Below are positions 10,301-14,883 of a stretch of DNA of 14,883 bases, one piece after another. How positions within the stretch are numbered: position 1 is the first letter of the stretch; each line of letters begins with the position of its first letter. The position numbers and the translations under genes were made by a program. Below the pieces are notes generated by a model, which saw only the letters and a list, made by a program, of their open reading frames with translations, was not told the origin of the DNA and did not search any database. Source of the stretch: Saccoglossus kowalevskii (Eukaryota; Hemichordata; Enteropneusta; Harrimaniidae); the NCBI RefSeq assembly GCF_000003605.2, contig NW_003107596.1:73837-88719 (forward strand), given 5' to 3'.

Positions 10301-11587
10301 CAGGCACGACGTGGAGTCATTTTGACCATAGCATGCATCAATGAACAGAGATCAGAAATCAATTCGCATATTCAAACCTAGGAGCAAGAAACCCACAGTT
10401 GTTTGTACACAATGGCACAGACCAATACCCAAAACCACACAGTGGCGTTTAAGCCAAATGTGTGAACCACACAGTATTTAGGCGTTTAAAAATAAGTCAT
10501 AGGATAATTTTGATGTTGATATAAATGAGAACTTGTTAGAACATTTGTATTTGTAGTTCAAACTGGTAGCTCTACACCTTGGCTCTTTCATACTTTCCCT
10601 CAAAACCAAAATACACTCGATAGTATTATTTTTTCCTGATCTCCTGTATGAAATTTGTGACATTATAACATTCATTTTCAACATGCAAATCAGTATTTGA
10701 CAATACGACATTGCATAATTGTAATAGCTGTCAGGGTGTGTGGATAGTTTATGACATCAACTAGTCTTGCGAAAATGGAAAGTGATTGCACAAAAGCAAC
10801 TACATGTGTCCCAAGTAGAATTTTGAGTTGCTATAAATATAAATGGCGCAAATTTGCCTATTAGATAAATGAGACACGGTGGAACAAAAATAAACATTGA
10901 CATGACATGTGCATAAATAATTGTACTCTGTGGGTCCACCTAACCGAAGAACGTTCTCGTAGCCCAATGTTTCCAATGCCAGTTCAACGACACAGTAATC
11001 TAAAACATTGTAGGTAGTTGATTAATACAATGGCGAACGGTAAATTTATATATAGTTATATGGACGCCATAAGTAAAATACCTTATTGTTGCATCTGAGA
11101 GCGCATGAGAGGCATGCAAGACCTTTGTTTGTCTGGTATCATTATATTATTTTGGATTTTGGATATTTTTAGCAATTCTATTTTAATTCAGAAATTTGCC
11201 ATAATTGTGGGCAAAAAGAATTGTTGTCAGCTAAAGTATTTGGTTAGCGAATGCATATTCACATACTTTATTTCTATAATAAACTTTATGGAATATGTAA
11301 TACTGAAAATCTCACCAGTTGACTTTTATGAAAAGTGAACTATAAAATAGCTGTGTCTAATATCTAACATTCTTTCTTTCTATCAGCGTATGCAGGCACT
11401 GCTCAAACCGACAGCCGACTGGGGTCCTGCTTTACCCAAATATCGTTATGGTGATTATTATGTTGAACTTGACGGCAAGTCGACAGCTAACTACCCAATG
11501 ACTGAATTCACGACGGAGAGAGCCAACTGTGAAATGCCATCAGAATTCAATGACAATTCTTCTTATCCTACTAAACCCATCTACTAA
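1225..11587 (+). CDS. SLC6 family Na+/Cl--dependent neurotransmitter or amino-acid transporter, 5'-partial
   Basis: Joined exons 1225-1357, 2765-2899, 3179-3282, 6028-6152, 7435-7547, 7734-7865, 8610-8709, 9325-9425, 9934-10107 and 11387-11587 give 438 residues then TAA. The family is usually about 600-700 residues, so roughly 200 N-terminal residues (TM1-3, most of loop 2) lie outside the window. SLC6 proteins are plasma-membrane symporters that couple uptake of transmitters or amino acids to Na+ and Cl-. Seen here: TM4 (about 16-36), TM5 (45-66), TM6 with the unwound SLGPGWG (101-107), TM7 with NSGTS (133-137), TM8 with LGLDSQF (198-204), TM9-12, and a tail with [10 protein letters not shown] (383-392). 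Asp201/Ser202 match the Na2 site; Gln97, Ser101, Asn133 and Ser137 match the chloride site. Every intron is GT-AG with consistent phase, and no exon is broken. Substrate unknown: motifs mix monoamine, glycine and GABA subfamilies. The gene looks functional. Confidence 0.95.
1995..2023. repeat. Pair of short palindromes
   Basis: TTGCCAT-A-ATGGCAA (1995-2009, seven-base arms around one base) is followed five bases later by the perfect palindrome ACACATGTGT (2014-2023). They lie close to the left edge of the CpG-richer patch. Their role is unknown; they could be hairpin-forming or part of a repeat terminus. Confidence 0.5.
2138..2145. promoter_or_regulatory. Perfect CRE palindrome TGACGTCA
   Basis: The eight-base cAMP-response element, bound by CREB/ATF factors, is present exactly. 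It lies inside intron a in a locally CpG-richer segment. Whether it is bound is not knowable from sequence, and the same octamer also occurs inside some invertebrate repeat families. Confidence 0.45.
2525..2667. repeat. 15-bp perfect inverted repeat, about 143 bp end to end
   Basis: GTCGTCACCTGCGCA at 2525-2539 is the exact reverse complement of TGCGCAGGTGACGAC at 2653-2667. The 113-base spacer contains another perfect palindrome, TTGTTTATAAACAA (2614-2627). The arrangement resembles a small foldback element or the terminal inverted repeats of a MITE, but I could not identify a flanking target-site duplication with confidence. Confidence 0.7.
2534..2545. promoter_or_regulatory. NRF-1-like site TGCGCACGCGCG
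   Basis: This matches the established NRF-1 consensus YGCGCAYGCGCR at every position. It overlaps the left arm of the inverted repeat. The right arm at 2650-2658 holds a near match (ACGCATGCGCA). NRF-1 sites are typical of CpG-type promoters, so an intronic start site is possible, but this is inference. Confidence 0.4.
2765..2899 (+). CDS. SLC6 exon b: TM5 and extracellular loop 3
   Basis: Residues 45-89 begin [20 protein letters not shown], one of the most recognisable SLC6 segments (TM5). [15 protein letters not shown] and the PKW motif of loop 3 follow. The exon is 135 bp and phase 0 at both ends. The acceptor is CCTAG (2760-2764); the donor GTGTGT at 2900 is weaker than the others. A 279-base intron follows. 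Confidence 0.96.
3179..3282 (+). CDS. SLC6 exon c: TM6 with unwound substrate/Cl- site
   Basis: Residues 90-123 read [18 protein letters not shown], then [16 protein letters not shown]. This is TM6, whose central break contacts substrate, Na+ and Cl- in SLC6 structures. Gln97 and Ser101 correspond to chloride-site residues. SLGPG is typical of monoamine transporters, while Trp106 and LLTMASYN recall glycine transporters. The exon is 104 bp, enters in phase 0 and leaves in phase 2 (AA carried over). The donor is GTAAGA at 3283. Confidence 0.96.
3283..6027 (+). other. SLC6 intron c, largest intron (2.7 kb)
   Basis: No transporter exon is missing here: exons c and d join as K-DAL, as expected for the family. 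About 3640-4260 contains short overlapping reading frames on both strands that I do not recognise. 4323-4540 carries a probable LTR-retrotransposon fragment. 4540-6027 is AT-rich, with a short GGT/GGC run near 5588-5601, and otherwise shows nothing I can name. Confidence 0.7.
4323..4540 (+). mobile_element. LTR-retrotransposon remnant: LTR 3' end, PBS and leader
   Basis: TGGTGTCAGAAGTGG at 4415-4429 has the form of a primer-binding site common in animal Ty3/Gypsy elements and usually attributed to tRNA-Leu. Three bases before it a sequence ends in ...GTGACA (4411), matching the usual CA end of an LTR. AATAAA lies just upstream, at 4387-4392. After the site come repeated GATTC/GGATT motifs (4434-4515), which look like an element leader. 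The LTR 5' edge is uncertain; 4323 (TGTTGG) is only the nearest TG. No gag, pol or second LTR is visible, so this is a truncated relic in the sense orientation of the host gene. Confidence 0.6.
6028..6152 (+). CDS. SLC6 exon d: TM7 with chloride-site NSGTS
   Basis: The first base completes Lys124. Residues 125-165 then read [20 protein letters not shown] and continue through [21 protein letters not shown]. Asn133 and Ser137 correspond to the chloride-coordinating Asn and Ser of eukaryotic SLC6. The hydrophilic end is the start of extracellular loop 4. Acceptor CGTCCAG; donor GTAAAA at 6153; the exon exits in phase 1 (first base of Gly166). Length 125 bp. Confidence 0.96.
6973..6986. repeat. 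Second copy of palindrome TTGTTTATAAACAA
   Basis: This is a perfect 14-base palindrome identical to the one at 2614-2627 in intron a. Each half contains TGTTTA, the core bound by forkhead (FOX) factors in animals. Function is not shown. In AT-rich DNA such palindromes can also arise by chance, or the two copies may be parts of a dispersed repeat. Confidence 0.5.
7014..7115. repeat. TTTAAAG / AAGCTT low-complexity repeat
   Basis: Two adjacent 20-base units (7026-7045 and 7046-7065) differ at one base and read GTTTAAAGGTATTTATTTAA and GTTTAAAGCTATTTATTTAA. They grade into irregular AAGCTTAA repeats up to about 7115. This is an AT-rich tandem expansion inside intron d with no evident coding or regulatory content. 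Confidence 0.8.
7435..7547 (+). CDS. SLC6 exon e: extracellular loop 4 and TM8 with Na2-site Asp-Ser
   Basis: Completing Gly166, residues 167-203 begin [21 protein letters not shown] and end with LITLGLDSQ. The PGL-F--YPEA block is the loop 4 signature. LGLDSQ opens the TM8 sodium site, with Asp201 and Ser202 matching the conserved Na2 ligands. The exon is 113 bp. Acceptor TTTCCCACAG; donor GTGTGT at 7548; phase 0 exit. The following intron is only 186 bases. Confidence 0.97.
7734..7865 (+). CDS. SLC6 exon f: rest of TM8 and TM9
   Basis: Residues 204-247 run [19 protein letters not shown], then the basic RKQK, then TM9 ([20 protein letters not shown]). Glu208 is the conserved acidic residue after DSQF. 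The GIASG stretch (209-213) has small residues where relatives often carry bulkier ones or Thr, which may widen the substrate pocket (inference). The exon is 132 bp, phase 0 at both ends. Acceptor TTTCTACCTAG; donor GTATGT at 7866. Confidence 0.96.
7866..8609 (+). other. SLC6 intron f with an exon-like segment and AT microsatellite
   Basis: This 744-base intron holds a 71-nt segment (8409-8479) bounded by TTTTGCAG and GTAAAT. It could be a frame-shifting cassette exon but is not needed for the transporter. Downstream is an imperfect AT microsatellite (about 8500-8523). The remainder is AT-rich with no recognised signal. Confidence 0.6.
8500..8523. repeat. AT microsatellite
   Basis: A run of alternating A and T is interrupted by a single C and one TT step, close to the acceptor of exon g. 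This is simple-sequence DNA that is likely polymorphic between individuals. Confidence 0.85.
8610..8709 (+). CDS. SLC6 exon g: TM9-TM10 turn and TM10
   Basis: Residues 248-280 read [14 protein letters not shown], then [25 protein letters not shown] is the loop 5 signature and FE---I-W-YG is TM10. The exon is 100 bp. The acceptor TTTTTACAG is strong; the donor GTAAGA is at 8710. It exits in phase 1, splitting the Gly281 codon with the next exon. Confidence 0.96.
8710..9324 (+). other. SLC6 intron g
   Basis: This is a 615-base AT-rich intron. Minus-strand frames are open by chance near 8585-8915, but they overlap exon g and show no family signature. I see no other structure. Confidence 0.75.
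9325..9425 (+). CDS. SLC6 exon h: TM10-TM11 loop and start of TM11
   Basis: Completing Gly281, residues 282-314 read [16 protein letters not shown], then [28 protein letters not shown] is highly characteristic of SLC6, and ICW--ISPL is close to the monoamine subfamily pattern. The exon is 101 bp. Acceptor TTTTGGCAG; donor GTGAGT at 9426; phase 0 exit. Confidence 0.97.
9426..9933 (+). other. SLC6 intron h, open in frame for 342 nt
   Basis: The transporter reading frame stays open across the donor from 9426 to a TAA at 9765-9767. Retention of this intron would add about 113 residues and truncate the protein after the first part of TM11. A separate phase-compatible frame (9689-9883) follows an AG at 9687-9688 and is Cys-rich at its start. 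Both are probably chance, but they are noted because of the phase match. Confidence 0.5.
9934..10107 (+). CDS. SLC6 exon i: rest of TM11 and TM12
   Basis: Residues 315-372 begin [20 protein letters not shown] and continue with [20 protein letters not shown], then [27 protein letters not shown] is the TM12 signature, and the charged end enters the cytoplasm. The exon is 174 bp, phase 0 at both ends. Acceptor TTAATTGCAG; donor GTATGT at 10108. Confidence 0.96.
10108..11386 (+). other. SLC6 intron i
   Basis: This 1.28-kb AT-rich intron joins phase 0 exons. A short direct repeat, ACCACACAGT, occurs at about 10433 and 10466, each copy near a GGCGTTTAA. Open frames on both strands between 10478 and 11338 show no protein family I recognise. 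The acceptor is preceded by a clear pyrimidine tract (TTCTTTCTTTCTATCAG). Confidence 0.75.
11387..11587 (+). CDS. SLC6 exon j: cytoplasmic C-terminus and stop
   Basis: Residues 373-438 begin [20 protein letters not shown] and end YPTKPIY, then TAA. W-PA followed by a basic/Arg-rich element is the usual post-TM12 motif of glycine and related amino-acid transporters. The rest of the tail is polar and rich in Ser, Thr, Asn and Glu, as expected for a regulated cytoplasmic tail. I saw no clear PDZ-binding ending. The acceptor is TTCTATCAG. Confidence 0.94.
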   Translation, partial: RMQALLKPTADWGPALPKYRYGDYYVELDGKSTANYPMTEFTTERANCEMPSEFNDNSSYPTKPIY

Positions 11588-11919
11588 CTTGCAAAATGCG
11601 ATCCACTTACGGTTCACAAACTTTAATTGCAACTTCATATACTATCATAATGTCAATTTCCGTTAAATGTTTCCTAAAATGTGAAGGTCGGATAGTAAAT
11701 GGGCTAAGTAAATTGTGTAATGCTAATTACTGTATTATGCATTTATTTTAAACATGGTCCATAATTAAATAAGTGAATACATTTAATTTAATACCATAAG
11801 GTGATCATGTGATGTTCGAAAAATGAATATTCAGTATATCATTGTGATCTAATGCTGCACTGAAGCAGACTTCAATCTCACATCACTTTTGAACACGTCG
11901 CGTTTCATAAAAGAATAAA
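11588..11919 (+). other. Likely SLC6 3' UTR with poly(A) signals
   Basis: An AT-rich stretch follows the TAA. The first candidate signals are ATTAAA at 11764-11769 and the canonical AATAAA at 11914-11919, about 330 bases after the stop. Cleavage would be expected 10-30 bases after whichever is used. The actual end is not determinable from sequence alone. Confidence 0.5.
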
Positions 11920-13550
11920 TCTTATAGATTTTAGAATGTAGTAATACGATTGACGAAAAACATGCACACCGCTCTATAACAACGTGCCCCAACAGTTCAC
12001 GAAATGCGTAATGTATTCAGTTCAGCCCAATAATTTGCCACAAATTTTAAGATTGGATAATGATTACTCTCAGTTTGAGTCACATGTTCAGTAACAATCG
12101 ATTTTATTGCACTACATTGAACTAGTGTATTCTGAACTAGTAATTAACCCCGTGTAAACTATAGGGCAGCTCATTGGTAATTCAAACTACTCACACTGGG
12201 ACTTTTTTCTGAAACACTTAAAATATACGTTTTTATATTAGCCAATAATCTATTATGTCTTGTGTTGTTGACGATAAGTTACAGCAAGTCATGTTACATA
12301 TAGGCATAATAAGCGTAATTATAATATTTTAATGTAATTTTGACTCATTTTCCGATACTCTTGCGCATTACAAGCGTTAACACCGCCAAATCAATTATCA
12401 CTCTAATCAGGTTACTTTTGTATGATCGACTACTAATTATGTTATTTTGAATGGTTGTGACATTGGTTCAAAATAATTTCATACATATGGGTTTGTCACA
12501 AAATTAAGAAATTAATACGACATATAAAACTTTGGTTGTAATTTTGATATGCAGGAAATAAATTAATTTTAGAATGTTACAGGTGTTATTTCTTGGGTGC
12601 GAGACGTGACTGTTATTCGGTATAAATTGCCTTTCATGATGACTCCTTCACTGTTTTACTCAGTAATGACAATATCGGTGTTTATGTCAGCCAAAGTAGA
12701 CGTGTTTCCATTTATTGGTCGGTTTCCGGGAGAGAATGCAGTGTGATTTTTAGCTTTAGTTTGTGTGGTAACAATGGAATCCGAAACTTTTCCATTGGTA
12801 ATTTAGTCTTAGTGGCATGTATTGAAGAGGTTGGTACTAATTCCAACGTGACGTTATTAAACCGTTGTTGGTGCATGCAGGTATGTAAGCATTGGCTAAT
12901 TATCGATCGTAGTAACATTATTCTCTTTCGTGGCGAAGATGTGCATGCTGCTACATTCACAAGTAGTAAGATAAATGCAACTGGATACTGTGGGTCCCTT
13001 TTACACAAAACAAATACAATAATGGAGGCTCAATTCAGGGATATATCGCTTTTTACTACGTAACCATACATTACACACATACGACCAACGAAAAAGATAA
13101 GTTAAATTAATTAATACATTACCTAAATTATCCAATAATACAAATATTAAAACATAGGCATGTAAAAAAAATCACAAAAAGAAAGGACACATCTAGTAGT
13201 ATGCTCAACGTATACATAGTAGCAGCAACAGTGTAAGGAACAATGTCTCACTGAAACAATTTCCAGCACCTCCCAACAAGAGCTGTATAAAGAGAATAAT
13301 GAAAGATTTTCTTTCATCAATACACAAATTACCAATGAGTATCATGAATTTGTTTTTGCGTATCTGTTGACCGACTTAATTAGCTGATTATTAGCGAATT
13401 GCTGTGTTATGTCTGTCATCGTTTAGGCCTATTTGAAGTTTTGGACGGAACTTGGCTCAGTGATTTGGAACTAATTACGAGATAACCGTCGCTATTCTGA
13501 CTACGATTCTGACAGTTAGTATCCGTAGTTATTAATGTAGTGAACGATTA
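11920..13550. other. Intergenic AT-rich sequence, no gene recognised
   Basis: No convincing gene is present. Overlapping frames of about 100 codons exist on opposite strands at 12712-13008 (minus) and 12743-13063 (plus), but neither has a recognisable family, hydrophobic pattern or splice context. Another AATAAA occurs near 12555. There is no tRNA or rRNA signature. Confidence 0.65.
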
Positions 13551-14883
13551 ATCAAAAGATATGACGTATTCAGTACTTAGTGTGATTGGCTTTATGATTG
13601 AAGGTTACGCCCTAGAGTCTTTTTACTGCTTTGTAATTGGTTAGAGTTTTGAAAATGAATAAAGAAAGTTTGAGTTGGTCTTGGGGAGCACAGCACGATA
13701 GATGCAGTCTGAGAGTCCAGTCCTGGAGAGCCTTGGGGCGAGTGTTGACGCAGTCTAAGAGAGTCTTGGATCAGCCTTGCGATAGTCTTGGGATTTTTCC
13801 CCAGGGCGCTGTGTCTGATAGAGTGCTCGATTGATCGACTAAGACAAGAGTTGAAATGTATTTCGTTGTGTGTGTCTTATTTGACTATAAAGTATTAGTG
13901 ACTTTCCTGATCCCGCACCTCAAGGGGACGAGATATAGAGACGAGACGAGATTCCCCCCTGGCAAGTGTGGAGAACCCCGTGGAGAAAGAATTTTCCCCG
14001 TGATACGTGGTTGAGAATCCGGGCATTGCGTCTTACGCACATTGACATCCTGTGAAGAAAAGTGAAATGGCGAAGGTGTGTCTTTCTTGTGAACCGAACT
14101 AACAGCTTGAACACAGAGACAAAACCGCGCTTGACGACTAACTACTTTACCCGAACAACACCGATGTACAACGCTGAAGAGATGAAGACTTCTGAACCCC
14201 TTACGAAGGATGAGTACCGGATAGGACTGTATAATTAAAAATTGAGCGACATTAAAGACAAGAAGATGAAAGAACGACCCCGGACTAACGCGACGAAAGA
14301 AGAAGACGCTATATAGACTTTGAATTAGAACTTTAGCTATCTGTGTATTGCTTAGAGAACCGCTCGTTGGACACTGTAACTGACACTGTGTAACTCAAGA
14401 CGTTTGAACTCTTTTTTTTCAGAATCCTAACCCTATTGCTCAGTAATGTAATGTATTGCTTGCTTTTCCTATCGTTTTTACCGTTTTTTTTCGTGATGTT
14501 GAATTGTATGTTATGTAAGTACCCAGATCTTTTTTGAACTGATATTTAGTGACGTGTGAGGTTCTTTATAACGATTTAAGCGCGCCTCAGTGAACACGTA
14601 TTTGCAACACAGTGTTTTGAGTTTTGTGAAGTTTGATGAAGTTTTAATGAGTTTATGAGTAAGGATTATGATGGGGAGAGTGATGCCCCCACATATTTTT
14701 AAGAGTTTCAAGATTTGTCGAGTACAGAGATACCGATGTTTTAAGAGTTGTTGTTGTTTATGTGTTGTTTCCGGAATACTTCTGACGCTTTTTGAGTTGA
14801 TAGCACCTTTGTAACGTTTTTTAATGTCTTTTTGAGATAAGAGTATGGGCGCCTATATACGTATTATTTGATACGCAAGCTTT
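13551..14883 (+). mobile_element. Possible retroelement LTR/leader end, running off the window
   Basis: Composition shifts abruptly here: GA- and G-rich at 13660-14330, then T/G-rich with T runs to the end. It includes ATTGG boxes (about 13565 and 13636), AATAAA (13658-13663), diverged internal repeats of GCAGTCTGAGAG type (13704 and 13750) and TATAAAG (13886-13892). A segment ending CCCGCACCTCA (13922) is followed by GGGGACGAGA. That order resembles an LTR followed by an element leader. However, no TGG-type primer site, gag or pol is visible, so the call is tentative. The alternative is an unrecognised non-coding exon region. Confidence 0.3.

Noticed and set aside
11576-11584. C-terminal TKPIY as a PDZ ligand
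   Set aside because: Pro at position -2 and Tyr at 0 do not fit a standard PDZ class.
12712-13063. Overlapping plus and minus frames of about 100 codons as a possible gene
   Set aside because: The two frames overlap on opposite strands, neither has a recognisable motif, and there is no supporting splice or promoter pattern. They could be transposon debris, but the sequence does not show it.
14164-14238. 24-codon frame starting MYNAEEMK as a small gene or gag start
   Set aside because: It is short and ends in a stop. A similar short frame follows at 14266. Nothing distinguishes them from chance in a GA-rich leader-like region.
14427-14436. CTAACCCTA as telomere-like sequence
   Set aside because: Only about one and a half units are present, with no tandem array.

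Overview
The window looks like nuclear DNA of an invertebrate animal. It is AT-rich, genes are split by GT-AG introns of roughly 0.2-2.7 kb, and there are minisatellites and retroelement-like fragments. No bacterial-style gene clusters, rRNA or CRISPR arrays are visible. I cannot name the species. A marine invertebrate such as a mollusc, brachiopod, annelid, hemichordate or cephalochordate would fit, but that is inference.

The one protein-coding gene I can support is a plus-strand solute carrier family 6 (SLC6) transporter, a Na+/Cl--dependent neurotransmitter or amino-acid symporter. Its last ten coding exons lie between 1225 and 11587. They join without frameshift or internal stop into 438 residues, covering the end of extracellular loop 2, transmembrane helices 4-12 and the cytoplasmic C-terminus. 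The start codon, TM1-3 and most of loop 2 must lie upstream of position 1. Na2-site and chloride-site residues are present. Family-typical motifs mix monoamine-like (SLGPG in TM6), glycine-transporter-like (Trp in TM6, WGPAL tail) and GABA-transporter-like (LDSQF) features, so the substrate cannot be assigned.

Layout: 103-745 is a 21-bp minisatellite of about 30 copies. 1225-11587 is the SLC6 gene. Its first intron holds a CpG-richer patch with a perfect CRE, an NRF-1-like site and a 15-bp inverted repeat. The 2.7-kb third intron holds a probable LTR-retrotransposon fossil (LTR 3' end plus primer-binding site at 4411-4429). Other introns hold simple repeats and candidate alternative exons. 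11588-13550 is the 3' UTR plus intergenic DNA with no gene I recognise. From about 13550 to the end the composition changes, and the sequence resembles the LTR/leader end of another retroelement running out of the window; this is uncertain.

No operon or multi-gene system is present. The main things to follow up are the transporter's mixed signature and possible non-productive splice forms, the frame-preserving minisatellite, the intronic regulatory-looking patch and the unidentified right-hand end.
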